The notes: generated by a model from the letters alone, not told the origin. A stretch of 64,000 nucleotides of DNA from SIG454 sp045646365 (GCA_045646365.1 JAZRKP010000057.1:1-64000), one strand, 5' to 3'. Positions 17,871 through 26,761 are shown, counted from the stretch's first letter. A program made the numbers and translations.

Positions 17871-18647
17871 ATGTTCAGCGATATTTCATTTGCAACCTAT
17901 GGCAGACGTATACGAAATCAGGATTGGTATTTGGAAAATCCTAACGGAATAAACAGGCTATACTATATAAACAGCGGTTCTGTTTTATATAAATCTGAAA
18001 AAATAACCAAGGAATTAGTATCAGGTCAGGTTTACCTTTTCCCTCAAAATCTTTCGTTTAATCTAATCACAGACAAAAACACAGAAGTAGACCATCACTT
18101 TTTGGATTTTTACACCCTGCCCGTTATCAGATCAGAGGAAATTATTCAATTTGATCCAACTAAGTACCCAATGCTAAAGTCTGCTCTTGATACACTACTT
18201 AATCTGATAGAAATATATCCTATGTACCCCAAATATGAACACGATATACACTATCGTTGTGTCAAATCAGCACTCAATGTTTTAATGATTCTCATAAACG
18301 ATGAATTTCCAGTGGAAGTTATTGATAACACAGCTATCGCAAATACAATTAAATATATTCACAGAAACTTTTGTAACCATATATCCGTGGACATTCTCGC
18401 TCAAAATGTGCATTTAGAAAAAAACTATTTTATAAAGCTTTTCAAAAAGTATATGAATACAACGCCACACAAATATATAATGAATTACCGCTTGAAGATT
18501 GCCCGTTCTCTACTTAACGAAAACAAATATACTGTAGCTGAAATTGCAGAAATAACAGGTTACTCCGACCATTCTTCTTTCTCTCACGCATTTAAAAAGA
18601 TGTTCGGATGCTATCCACAGGAAATGAAAAGATCTTCGCCAGAATAA
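17871..18647 (+). CDS. AraC/XylS-family transcriptional regulator
   Basis: A 258-residue regulator. The N-terminal part (about 1-140) is a cupin-like ligand domain (GINRLYYINSGSVLYKS, VYLFPQNLSFNLIT). The C-terminal part (about 160-255) has the two helix-turn-helix motifs of the AraC family (HISVDILAQNVHLEKNYFIK and VAEIAEITGYSDHSSFSHAF, followed by GCYPQEMKR). GGAGGGAG lies a few bases before the ATG. It is transcribed away from the GH29 operon and is probably its sugar-responsive activator. The inducer is unknown. Confidence 0.9.
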   Translation: MFSDISFATYGRRIRNQDWYLENPNGINRLYYINSGSVLYKSEKITKELVSGQVYLFPQNLSFNLITDKNTEVDHHFLDFYTLPVIRSEEIIQFDPTKYPMLKSALDTLLNLIEIYPMYPKYEHDIHYRCVKSALNVLMILINDEFPVEVIDNTAIANTIKYIHRNFCNHISVDILAQNVHLEKNYFIKLFKKYMNTTPHKYIMNYRLKIARSLLNENKYTVAEIAEITGYSDHSSFSHAFKKMFGCYPQEMKRSSPE

Positions 18648-18844
18648 TTGATATAGAAATCGCAATCATGTATTAATATATATCATCCTTAGTCTGAATT
18701 TTCAAAAAAAGTAGATAAGGAAATTATCCCAAATTGTTCCCATGCTATCATTTTAAACTATGAAATAACAGTATACAAAAAATGGATAATTTGTTAAAAT
18801 TCGTATTATCTTACAACTAATATTCAACTTAAGCCTAAAGACGC

Positions 18845-18891
18845 AAAAAGAGCTATAGCAAATACGATATAAAAATCATTTCGCTACAGCC
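18845..18891 (-). terminator. Likely terminator of the beta-lactamase-fold gene
   Basis: Minus-strand hairpin of GCTGTAGCGAAAT with ATTTGCTATAGC (one G-T pair and one bulge), followed by TCTTTTTG. It lies about 28 bases beyond the stop codon at 18919. The gap 18648-18918 otherwise shows nothing I can name. Confidence 0.55.
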
Positions 18892-18918
18892 CCAGTTGTG
18901 CCATACTTTTATTTAATT

Positions 18919-20082
18919 TTATAAGCAGGAATAAACGACATTTCTAAGTCTTGGCTGATAATACTCCTCCTGTGGATTTAGCATATGGTGTGCATAAAAC
19001 ACACCGAGATTTAACTCTGTATCGACAAGAAGTGTTGCTCCTGCCGCACCACCCCAGCCAAATTCTCCTAACGAGCCATTAGATCCGCCCGCAACTTTAT
19101 CAATCATTGTTCTGACGCCAAATCCATATCCATAACCGCTTAATTGACTCCAGTTAAAATCTTTAAGTTGGGTTTCATTAAGATGATTGGTTTTCATCAG
19201 TTCAATCGTCGCTTTGCTTAATATCTGTTCGCCATTTATTCCTTTTCCGCAATTTGCCAATGCTGCAGCAAACTTACCGCAATCACCTACAGATGAAGTT
19301 ATCCCAGCTCCGCCACTATCATATTCCACACCAAAAATCAGATTCGCATACTTTCCCACATTTCTAACACAACCATCATTGCTCTTTCGCGACTGAAGTT
19401 TTACAATATCTTTTTCGTTATCCACAACGAAAGAATACTGCTCTGCCATTTTATCCTGTATCTTTTCATTGTGATATACCGATTCATTCATTTCAAGAGG
19501 CAAAAATATATTTTCTTTAACATATTCACTGAATTTCTTCCCCGATATAACCTCCACAAGACCTGCAAGCACATCGTATCCAAGACTGTATCCCCAATGT
19601 TCACCGGGATGAAAAGCAAGTGAATCTTCTGCTATACATTTAATCGTAGTAAGAGTGTCCATTTTTCCGTTCGTGAGTTTTCTCGCCTTTTTGAATGCAT
19701 CAGTATTCGTATCATATGTAAAACCGGCTGTCATAGTTAATAAATTCTGTATAGTTATTGGTTTATTAGCTTTTACTATTTCACCATCAGAAGATTTGAC
19801 ATACATATCTTTAAACTCAGGAATATATTCATAAAGTGGGTCAGATAATAAAAATAAACCTTTTTCATAAAGTTGCATTGCTGCAACTGCGGTAACAGGT
19901 TTTGAACAGGAATATATATTCAAAAGCTCCGTACCCTGCATTTTAATTTTATCTTCCAGATTTGAATAGCCGGAGCTATATGAGAAAACCCTCTTCCCAT
20001 CTTTATAAACAACTACCGAATTACCAGGAATTCGCCAAGCTGTCAAATTATCCATAAAAAACTTTAAATTTTCAAAATTCAT
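18919..20082 (-). CDS. Class C beta-lactamase-fold serine hydrolase
   Basis: A 387-residue protein of the beta-lactamase/penicillin-binding-protein-like esterase family. The SxxK nucleophile motif is SCSKPVTAVAAMQ (about residue 60), and YSLGYDVLAGLVEV occupies the place of the YxN motif. Other family marks are QNLLTMTAGFTYD and a glycine-rich GEFGWGGAAGATLLVDTE near the C-terminus. The start is placed at 20082: GAGGG lies six bases upstream, whereas the two earlier in-frame ATG codons lack a spaced site. No signal peptide is seen. It stands alone between the AraC gene and the repeat module. A carbohydrate or small-ester esterase is more likely than antibiotic resistance; the substrate is unknown. 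Confidence 0.8.
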   Translation of the reverse strand: MNFENLKFFMDNLTAWRIPGNSVVVYKDGKRVFSYSSGYSNLEDKIKMQGTELLNIYSCSKPVTAVAAMQLYEKGLFLLSDPLYEYIPEFKDMYVKSSDGEIVKANKPITIQNLLTMTAGFTYDTNTDAFKKARKLTNGKMDTLTTIKCIAEDSLAFHPGEHWGYSLGYDVLAGLVEVISGKKFSEYVKENIFLPLEMNESVYHNEKIQDKMAEQYSFVVDNEKDIVKLQSRKSNDGCVRNVGKYANLIFGVEYDSGGAGITSSVGDCGKFAAALANCGKGINGEQILSKATIELMKTNHLNETQLKDFNWSQLSGYGYGFGVRTMIDKVAGGSNGSLGEFGWGGAAGATLLVDTELNLGVFYAHHMLNPQEEYYQPRLRNVVYSCL

Positions 20083-20245
20083 ATTCATCCCTCTAAATCG
20101 CTTATATTTAAAAGAGATTGTACCATATGATTCCCGTTTAGTCAAGATAATTTGACATCATCCTTATATTACTAATCATATTTTCGACATAATTCTTATC
20201 GTTCCCCCGCAAAATCTCTAAATATAAATATATATTCTAAATGTA

Positions 20246-20286
20246 ATCCATAGTAGCTACGGCTGCTATGGATATTTTGTTTTTTG
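20246..20286 (+). terminator. Leader hairpin with UACG tetraloop and T-run (copy A)
   Basis: Stem CCATAGTAGC / GCTGCTATGG closed by a TACG tetraloop and followed by ATATTTTGTTTTTTG, then GAGG and an ATG at 20303. The identical stem-loop is present in copy B. It has the form of an intrinsic terminator placed just before a ribosome site, so it is either the end of a lost upstream gene or an attenuator. Confidence 0.6.
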
Positions 20287-20439
20287 TGAGGTTTAGTTTT
20301 TGATGAAATTTTCTAAATTTACTAAATACGTGAGAAAGCCTTATGTGGCACGGCTTCGCGGTAAAATTGATTAGGACGTGAAAGTCGTACGCTACGCCTC
20401 ACCTCCACCAACGGATTATGCGTCCGGGATAAAATTATA

Positions 20440-20482
20440 AAAGGGGCATATAGCAAGGATATCCTTTTCCATATGTCCCTTT
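20440..20482 (-). terminator. Terminator-like hairpin at the right end of repeat copy A
   Basis: Arms AAAGGGGCATAT and ATATGTCCCTTT enclose AGCAAGGATATCCTTTTCC, which contains a smaller palindrome. On the minus strand the stem is followed by TATAATTTT. It lies about 55 bases beyond the stop of the minus-strand remnant ending at 20538, so it probably terminated that lost gene, and may now end the region B operon after GH38. The same hairpin, better conserved, is at 47888-47930. Confidence 0.55.
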
Positions 20483-20537
20483 AACTTGTGTTAGCTTTAG
20501 TAGAGTCGTCATTCAAACTTTGCTAAAACCTTTAAAT

Positions 20538-20721
20538 TTAAACAACCTCTTCTTCCATTAAATTTATATATTCTTCATGCTTGTTCCAATAGGATTCTTT
20601 CAGCGTTATTAGTATAGTCATTATACTCAAAAGCTTTGTTTAACAACTTAGCATTACAAGGTATGTACGCAACCTATGTTCTATCCATAGGTTTAACCAT
20701 CAATACACATATTTTCTCCAA
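20538..20721 (-). pseudogene. Disrupted minus-strand remnant downstream of GH38
   Basis: A minus-strand reading frame starts at TTG 20721, with GGAGG eight bases upstream, and reads EKICVLMVKPMDRT before a stop. It stays open as VAYIPCNAKLLNKAFEYND until a frame change, then continues as ESYWNKHEEYINLMEEEVV to a TAA at 20538. One stop and one frameshift separate the pieces. Only the last part is shared with repeat copy B, where it is also frameshifted. I do not recognise the protein. The alternative is chance coding in AT-rich DNA, but the ribosome site, the order of the pieces and the shared tail argue for a decayed gene. Confidence 0.4.
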
Positions 20722-20763
20722 AAGCACTTCCTCCGTTCTTATGTTTATATATTTGTGTGTTCA

Positions 20764-23700
20764 TCAAATTATTGGATTTTTAACTCGCAATGTAATAACC
20801 TCAAAGGGTTTTAATGTTAGGTTGATTATGTTTTCTTTAACTTCCACTCTTGCCTGATTTTCTTCAAGCATATTTGTTATATAAGCATCTTTAATGTCAA
20901 AACCGAGGTTGAGTGTTGTTTGAGTTAAAGTGTTCATGCTTTCGTATAGTCTTACGATTATATCTCCGCTTCCGTCTTCCGCAGTTTTAACCGTGTCGAT
21001 AATTATGTTTTTATCTGACACATTAAGCATAGACTTTTCTTCCATAAAACCATTTTTAACCGTCACAGGGCAGTTAAGTTCAAAGCCATTTTTAACAACA
21101 TCGCTGTCAAAAAGAGTTTCTGTAAACGGCATTACGGAATATGTAAATTTTTGAATTCCTTTATCTGCATTAAGGTCGGGCATTGCACCTGCTTTAAGGA
21201 GAGTCAGGCTTATTTTGCTATTGTTTCCGCTTATGCCGTATTTGCAGTCATTAAGAACTGCAAAACCTCTTTTGCTTTCTGTAAGGGCTGACCATTTCTG
21301 CTGATTTACCTCAAATCGGTCTGCATCATACTGTCTGTTTTTATGGGTTGGTCTGTTTATATATCCGAACTGCACCTCTGAAGTTATCTCATTCGTATGA
21401 ATATTCGTATTAAAATCAACCTTCAAGAGTTTATGGGTTTCTCTCCAGTCAATTTCCGTTTCGAAGTCTATGCAGTTACTATCCTTTTTAAGACTTATTT
21501 TCTGTTTTATTTCAGACTTATTAACCTTTTTCTTGAGGCAAAGGCTTGAGATAAGATTTCCTTTGTATTCAGGAATAATTTCTGCATCATCAAGGCAGAC
21601 CTCAACATTTTCATAGAAACTGTCCACATCCCAAGCATCACAGAATGTTGGCATATCCTTATACATTCTGAATATATTTGACGGCTTATCAAGAAATTCC
21701 GTATTTGTTTTCTTGTCAATAAGGCTTATCATTTCACCTTTACTGTTAAACTCTGCACGAATCAGGTCATTTTCAAGGACAAGCTCGTTATGCTTTTGAG
21801 ATATTTCACATTGTTCTTTTCCAAGCTCAAATGACTTAAATCCGCAAGCAGGGACAGTTACAAGTGTATAAAACTTATCGCCGATTTTCTGTGTTTCACA
21901 ATTTTTAATTGAGGTGTAACCATCGGGTAATTCAATAAGCGTTTTTCTTTCCCAAGATAGCGAGTTAAAGACAGTTATATATCCGTCTTTATTTTCTGTT
22001 TTAATTGAGTTATCGGTTATATTTTTCGCTGTATTTATTACATTTTGATAACTTTTTTCTGCTCTTTCATGGACTTCTTTAAGTGATGAGCCGGGGAGGA
22101 TATCGTGGAACTGGTTAAAGAGGACATCTTTCCACGCTTTATCAAGCTCGGATTTACTGTCATTCTTTAAAAGAGTTGACCATATTTCCGCATCACGGAG
22201 GGCAAATTCTGCCTTTCTGTTGCCTTTTTTCGTTTTTGCCTGTGAGGTATATGTTCCTCTGTGTGCTGAATAATACATTTCCCCCACATAGGTTTTCTTA
22301 ACCTCACAGTTTTCTTCAATTTCTTTAAAAAGTTTATTAGGGGTTTCCATAAGCATTTTAGGATGTCCCTCTAAATTTTCTGTTCTTCTAAGAGCTTCAA
22401 GGTGAACTCTTGTTGCTCCGCCACCGCCGTCACCATAGCCAAAGGGATAGAGTCTTACAGGAACATCTTCTTTTTCAGTATTATGTCCCCACTTTTCAAA
22501 GGCTTTTGACGGAGTTACTTCTGTTACATATTCCTGTATTATATGGCTAAGCACCTTTGAGCCGTCGATTCCTTCCCACATAAATGTGCTATGAGGGAAT
22601 GGTTCTCCGTCGTTATACAGCCATGTGATTTTTGCGTTCATGAAATACTTTACTCCGCAACCTTTCATAATCTGCGGTAGTGAGCCTGTCATACCGAAGC
22701 TATCGGGTAGCCAGAAGATTTCACTGTCTACGCCAAATTCCTCTTTCATAAACTTTTTACCGAACATAAATTGACGGATTAAGCTTTCTCCTGACGGAAG
22801 ATTTGTGTCGGGTTCAACCCATGTTCCGCCCTCTATGATAATGTTTCCATCTTTTACGGCTTTTTTAATTCTTTCATAAAGCTCAGGGTATTCATTTTTT
22901 GCAGTTTCAAGGGTCCAGGGTTGACTATGGAGATATTTATATTCGGGATAATCCTCAATAAGCTTAAGCTGATTCCCCATTGTTCTTGCAACTTTACGTC
23001 TCGTTTCATTTATTGTCCACACCCATTCAAGGTCAAGGTGTGAGTTTCCGATTGCATACATTGTTGGTGATGTTGAACCGTTTTTACATTCAAAAAGAGG
23101 TTTTAATATTTCTCTCGCCTCTTTGGTCTGCTTAAGGAAAACATCAAACTCATCCTCAATATCTAAAATATCGCAAACCTTTTTTATTCCTTTATCTATC
23201 ATAGCGGTTCTTAAGGATTCTTTATCAAGATTATTCCGCAAATCATATAGAATGCTCATATCCATCCATATTTGGAAAACATCTTCATAAACTATTCCGA
23301 TTGTTGCAGGAGTTACGATTTTCTGTGTAACATCTTCGGGGAATTCCTTGATGTTTTCTTCAGGGACTAAGATATTTGTATTGCTTGGGCTTACTAAAAG
23401 TCCGTTCTTCTTATGTCCGTAATGTCCAGCATAGACTTCCATTGCAATTTCAAAAACATCCTCGGCTTTTGCGCAGTTTGTTAGTGTTATATGGGAGTGT
23501 TGCTGGTCAAAAGCACCAACAATTTCACCATTGACGAAAACAACACATTCGCCAAGTTCAGCGGAAAAGACCATTCTTTTGCCGACACATTCTTTTGGAA
23601 CTGTGATTTTAGTAAAGAACCAGCCGTATTCCCATTTCCTGCCCCATTCCATACCGTTTGGCATAGCTTTTCTTTCCATTTTAGAGGCTTCATTAAGGGT

Positions 23701-23820
23701 CAATCTATCATATGTAAAAAATCCTTCGAAATCCGCCGTACCATATGATTTATACATCCTTTTAGGCAGTTTTTCGATGATTATTTCAATTTTTCTCTGA
23801 TATTCTATGCTTATAAACAT
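20764..23820 (-). CDS. GH38 alpha-mannosidase
   Basis: A 1018-residue cytoplasmic exo-mannosidase of the long bacterial GH38 type. The zinc and active-site motifs are visible: AIGNSHLDLEWVW (about residue 257), GGTWVEPDTNLPSGESLIRQ, and the nucleophile aspartate in IFWLPDSFGMTGSLPQIM (about 371). C-terminal beta-domains end at PFEVITLRVKN. The start is placed at ATG 23820 because AAGGAG precedes it; the upstream in-frame start at 23844 overlaps the previous gene and has no site. It is the last gene of the region B operon, 20 bases after the ASRT-like gene. It would trim alpha-mannosides from imported glycans, which is unusual beside pectin-type enzymes and may point to a glycoprotein or mannose-bearing side chain. 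Confidence 0.9.
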   Translation of the reverse strand: MFISIEYQRKIEIIIEKLPKRMYKSYGTADFEGFFTYDRLTLNEASKMERKAMPNGMEWGRKWEYGWFFTKITVPKECVGKRMVFSAELGECVVFVNGEIVGAFDQQHSHITLTNCAKAEDVFEIAMEVYAGHYGHKKNGLLVSPSNTNILVPEENIKEFPEDVTQKIVTPATIGIVYEDVFQIWMDMSILYDLRNNLDKESLRTAMIDKGIKKVCDILDIEDEFDVFLKQTKEAREILKPLFECKNGSTSPTMYAIGNSHLDLEWVWTINETRRKVARTMGNQLKLIEDYPEYKYLHSQPWTLETAKNEYPELYERIKKAVKDGNIIIEGGTWVEPDTNLPSGESLIRQFMFGKKFMKEEFGVDSEIFWLPDSFGMTGSLPQIMKGCGVKYFMNAKITWLYNDGEPFPHSTFMWEGIDGSKVLSHIIQEYVTEVTPSKAFEKWGHNTEKEDVPVRLYPFGYGDGGGGATRVHLEALRRTENLEGHPKMLMETPNKLFKEIEENCEVKKTYVGEMYYSAHRGTYTSQAKTKKGNRKAEFALRDAEIWSTLLKNDSKSELDKAWKDVLFNQFHDILPGSSLKEVHERAEKSYQNVINTAKNITDNSIKTENKDGYITVFNSLSWERKTLIELPDGYTSIKNCETQKIGDKFYTLVTVPACGFKSFELGKEQCEISQKHNELVLENDLIRAEFNSKGEMISLIDKKTNTEFLDKPSNIFRMYKDMPTFCDAWDVDSFYENVEVCLDDAEIIPEYKGNLISSLCLKKKVNKSEIKQKISLKKDSNCIDFETEIDWRETHKLLKVDFNTNIHTNEITSEVQFGYINRPTHKNRQYDADRFEVNQQKWSALTESKRGFAVLNDCKYGISGNNSKISLTLLKAGAMPDLNADKGIQKFTYSVMPFTETLFDSDVVKNGFELNCPVTVKNGFMEEKSMLNVSDKNIIIDTVKTAEDGSGDIIVRLYESMNTLTQTTLNLGFDIKDAYITNMLEENQARVEVKENIINLTLKPFEVITLRVKNPII

Positions 23821-23840
23821 TGCTTTTCTCCTTTTTATAA

Positions 23841-24203
23841 TCAATATGCCATCGTTGTCATCAAAGTCATTTCTGCCTGCGAAACATCCATTCTGCTATG
23901 CTGACATACAATCGGAACATTACTTTCAATCAAAAGTGCATATGGAACTTCACGCGGAATTTTTATGCCCTCATTATTTTGTATTTTATCCAGTCTTATA
24001 TGATTAGTTCTTTCTATTTTACACTCTGCAACAAAACCTTTAATCGGCTCTCTATCCTCAAAATAAACAGTTATATTAACTATTGCCGTTTCCTCACTCA
24101 GATTAAGAACACACACCGCCTCGTGGCTTACAAAATCTCCATTTTCAGTATTGCTCATATAACCGTCTGCAATCAACCATTGTTTTTTGCCGTAATCATT
24201 CAT
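23841..24203 (-). CDS. Homologue of Anabaena sensory rhodopsin transducer (ASRT family)
   Basis: A 120-residue single-domain protein matching the ASRT family along its whole length: KQWLIADGYM near the start, FVSHEAVCVLNLSEETA (about 24-40), ITVYFEDREPIKGF, RTNHIRLDKI and the diagnostic SNVPIVCQHSRMDVSQAEM followed by LMTTMAY at the end. The founding member binds the cyanobacterial sensory rhodopsin; comparative work has suggested that the wider family binds small molecules and occurs in sugar-metabolism operons. No rhodopsin gene is present here. It sits between a GH28-type protein and GH38 in a carbohydrate operon, so a sugar-binding or sensing role is plausible but unproven. Confidence 0.85.
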   Translation of the reverse strand: MNDYGKKQWLIADGYMSNTENGDFVSHEAVCVLNLSEETAIVNITVYFEDREPIKGFVAECKIERTNHIRLDKIQNNEGIKIPREVPYALLIESNVPIVCQHSRMDVSQAEMTLMTTMAY

Positions 24204-24219
24204 CTTTTGATATTCCTTT

Positions 24220-25527
24220 CTATATCGGATAATCTTTAGGCACTTCTGTCTTCAGAATCAAATCATTACCCGAAGAACATAAATTAGCCGTATTAACATT
24301 TATTAAACCATTTTCTCTTCTGACAGATATACAGGGACATTCAGCATTGCGGTTTATCACGTTACTTATTACCGAATCACTAATATATCCACCGACAACT
24401 ATTGCCTCTTTACTGTTTGAAATTACATTTGAAATTGAAATATTTTTCATTCCGTCAACTCTATTTTCGCCATATCCAATGTCAGCCGTCCCAAGCATTA
24501 TGCAGCCAAAATTTTCCAAATCATTAGACGAAGTATCTACCACTCCATCAATTACTACATTCCATATTTTTGCATTTGCAGGAAGCAACCTCACCATATA
24601 ACAAAGGTTAGAGTACCCTTTTATATTTCTCATTAAAATATCATGTATATTCTTGTCTCTTTTAGACCAATCCGAATGCATAACATGTGTATTCCTTAGT
24701 TCTCCTCCTGGAATTAATTCATCGCCCGCAATAGCAGTTAGAGCAATTAAATCATCACCTGTATGACCGGATATATCGGATATTATAATATCATGACAGC
24801 CATTTCGAATATCAATACCGTCTTGATTTTCCATATTCTGGCACATCCCGTCTATAATCTTTGACATACAGGCATCAAAATCAATCTTTTCAACTCTTCC
24901 GTATGCACACTCTTCTAAAGATATTCCCCAGCCATGAGACTCGACTATTCTAACATTCTCAATCGAAAAATTATTAACATTGGCAAATAAAATGCCAATC
25001 CCTCTCCAGTCACCATACTGCGACTCATTCTCTTTCCCAAAATCAGTTCCGTATGAATGACTATGTCTGTCCCAGAATTTAATAACTCCACTCTTTTTAT
25101 CTTCTTCTGAAATCCAATCAGCCATAAGGCATAAATCCTCTGTTTCATAAGGGCATGGACAGGAAAGTATCTTCCCTCCGTCTCCCGTTGCTCTCGGATG
25201 ATCTGCACCCTCTAATATACATAAACCTACACCTTTGATATGCACATTATTTATTTTTTCAGGATAAGCTATTCCCAACCCACAATTTGCAGTTCTGAAA
25301 AAGTTATCTCTGCATTTATCGGAAAGCTTAATTTTACAGTTTTGTAATACTATTGTTGTATTTTCAGGAATTAAAATCGCTCTGTCAAGAAGCCAGAAAT
25401 CCCGTTCAGGCTCATTAACATTATCACGGGGAGCTATAATAACGATACCGTCCTTTTGCTTATTTTTTATGGCATTTTCAATTATTTCATTATCCGTAAA
25501 GCCGTTATAATCATTAACATTAACCAT
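24220..25527 (-). CDS. GH28-type right-handed beta-helix protein (diverged)
   Basis: A 435-residue protein with the repeated short beta-strands of a parallel beta-helix. It keeps GH28-like acidic motifs NQDGIDIRNG (about residue 235) and HTGDDLIALTAI (about 259), plus VESHGWGISLEEC, but the usual RIK motif near the active site is not evident. It may therefore act on a modified galacturonide, have a different sugar specificity, or be inactive. No signal peptide is seen. The start is set at ATG 25527, eight bases after GAGG; an ATG two codons upstream is too close to it. It lies five bases after the second GH28-type gene, indicating tandem duplication and divergence. Confidence 0.65.
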   Translation of the reverse strand: MVNVNDYNGFTDNEIIENAIKNKQKDGIVIIAPRDNVNEPERDFWLLDRAILIPENTTIVLQNCKIKLSDKCRDNFFRTANCGLGIAYPEKINNVHIKGVGLCILEGADHPRATGDGGKILSCPCPYETEDLCLMADWISEEDKKSGVIKFWDRHSHSYGTDFGKENESQYGDWRGIGILFANVNNFSIENVRIVESHGWGISLEECAYGRVEKIDFDACMSKIIDGMCQNMENQDGIDIRNGCHDIIISDISGHTGDDLIALTAIAGDELIPGGELRNTHVMHSDWSKRDKNIHDILMRNIKGYSNLCYMVRLLPANAKIWNVVIDGVVDTSSNDLENFGCIMLGTADIGYGENRVDGMKNISISNVISNSKEAIVVGGYISDSVISNVINRNAECPCISVRRENGLINVNTANLCSSGNDLILKTEVPKDYPI

Positions 25528-25537
25528 TTTCATTTCC

Positions 25538-26761
25538 TCAATTTCGATTTATCTTATAAACATTTCCCTGTAAATGAAATACTTCTTCCCATTCATCCTC
25601 TATGCAGGAAACCGATACATTATCAATCACCGCATTATCTGCACCGGAAATATTTACAAGATATTTTTCTTCTGCTTTTTTCTTTTCATTAACTTCCAAT
25701 TTAATATCCCTAAGCGTGAAATCAGATATACAACCGTTATTCTTTTTTATAACACATATTCCACCACGTGCATTTATGTTCATATTTTTCATTACAATGT
25801 TCCTGACAGCACCGTCTTCCACCACACAGTCAATCATACGGCAAACATTATAACCTGATATATCACTAAATCCTATATCTTCAATGATTGCTTTCCCGTG
25901 TCCCATATATGATGTGGCATAAGTTATAAGATTTCCTGCTCGCGAAACAACCATATTAGATACTCGTACATGGCGTATTTCTCCTACCCCAACGCCAATT
26001 CTGAATACACTTGAATTAGATGCAAGAACACAATTGGTAATAGTAATATTTTCACATGCTTTTGGATTTTTCAATTTTGCTCCATCGCACCTTATTGCAA
26101 TCGCATCGTCCCCCGTATTGATTATACAGTCAGAAACCGTTACAAAACAGCAACAATCAATATCAATCCCGTCAGTATTTACATATTCAAACGGATTTGT
26201 TATTTTTATACCACGTACCTGCACATATTCACAGCCGTGAAAGAATACACCCCAACATGGAATATTTCTGATTGTTACATCAGTTACCTTAACATTACTG
26301 CATTCAATAAAGCATATAAGTTGTCCGGGACGAAGTTTTTCCTCATCTTTCGATGTAACATATCCTCCATCCCAGGCATAACCGGGATAAAATACTTTTT
26401 CTTCTCCAAAAAAGAACTCACCATTTCCGTCAATAGTGCCGTTTCCTGTAATGGCTACATTATCACATTCAAGCGCAATAATCAGATGCTTTGCTTTCCA
26501 TTTTTCTTGTATACAGCCCCAATTCTGAATATACGCATCCTCTTTATTATAGTCATCCATGTCTGTACTCGCCTTTAAAACTGCACCAATTTCCAAATGC
26601 AATTCCACATTGTTTTTAAGCCAGATAGTTCCGCAGGTGAATACACCGCTTGGTATAACAACAACTCCGCCACCATCATCCGCACACTTATCTATCGCTG
26701 TCTGAATACTTACTGTGCAGACAGTATCTTTTTTTGCACCAAAATCTATAATGTTATACAT
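25538..26761 (-). CDS. GH28 polygalacturonase-family enzyme
   Basis: A 407-residue cytoplasmic beta-helix glycosidase. It opens with IIDFGAKKD and IQTAIDKCADDGGGVVVIPSG, standard for bacterial GH28, and carries VNTDGIDIDCC (about residue 197) and INTGDDAIAIRCDG (about 216), which hold the three catalytic aspartates. SSVFRIGVGVGEIRHV follows. The lack of a signal peptide suggests an exo-acting enzyme on imported oligogalacturonides or a related uronide. AAGGA precedes the ATG. The GH2 gene lies 28 bases upstream and the diverged GH28-type gene immediately downstream. Substrate is inferred from the family. Confidence 0.85.
   Translation of the reverse strand: MYNIIDFGAKKDTVCTVSIQTAIDKCADDGGGVVVIPSGVFTCGTIWLKNNVELHLEIGAVLKASTDMDDYNKEDAYIQNWGCIQEKWKAKHLIIALECDNVAITGNGTIDGNGEFFFGEEKVFYPGYAWDGGYVTSKDEEKLRPGQLICFIECSNVKVTDVTIRNIPCWGVFFHGCEYVQVRGIKITNPFEYVNTDGIDIDCCCFVTVSDCIINTGDDAIAIRCDGAKLKNPKACENITITNCVLASNSSVFRIGVGVGEIRHVRVSNMVVSRAGNLITYATSYMGHGKAIIEDIGFSDISGYNVCRMIDCVVEDGAVRNIVMKNMNINARGGICVIKKNNGCISDFTLRDIKLEVNEKKKAEEKYLVNISGADNAVIDNVSVSCIEDEWEEVFHLQGNVYKINRN

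Larger units (their letters stand above)
20207..20598 (+). repeat. Degenerate dispersed repeat module, copy A
   Basis: Copy A matches copy B (47469-48043) at both ends in direct orientation. The left end has a short AT-rich stretch, a tetraloop hairpin and a ribosome-site-like GAGG. The right end has a second hairpin, the remains of a minus-strand 3' coding end and the CCAATAGGAT border. The centres are unrelated: copy A holds a 23-codon open frame starting at 20303, copy B a zinc-ribbon remnant and 39-base repeats. The two copies flank the 27-kb region B. No terminal inverted repeats or target duplications were found, so the mobility type is unknown. Confidence 0.7.

Noticed and set aside
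18919..20082. Antibiotic-resistance beta-lactamase
   Set aside because: SxxK and the fold are those of the broad esterase/PBP-like family; no signal peptide and no resistance-gene context.
20671..20693. 8-bp stem AACCTATG / CATAGGTT as GH38 terminator
   Set aside because: Short stem, no U-run on the minus strand, and it lies within the decayed coding remnant.
20636..20857. 73-codon plus-strand frame at the end of GH38
   Set aside because: Overlaps the GH38 C-terminus and the minus-strand remnant; no ribosome site and no recognisable motif.
23841..24203. Rhodopsin-based light sensing
   Set aside because: Only the transducer homologue is present; no retinal protein or chromophore gene is in the window, and the setting is a sugar operon.
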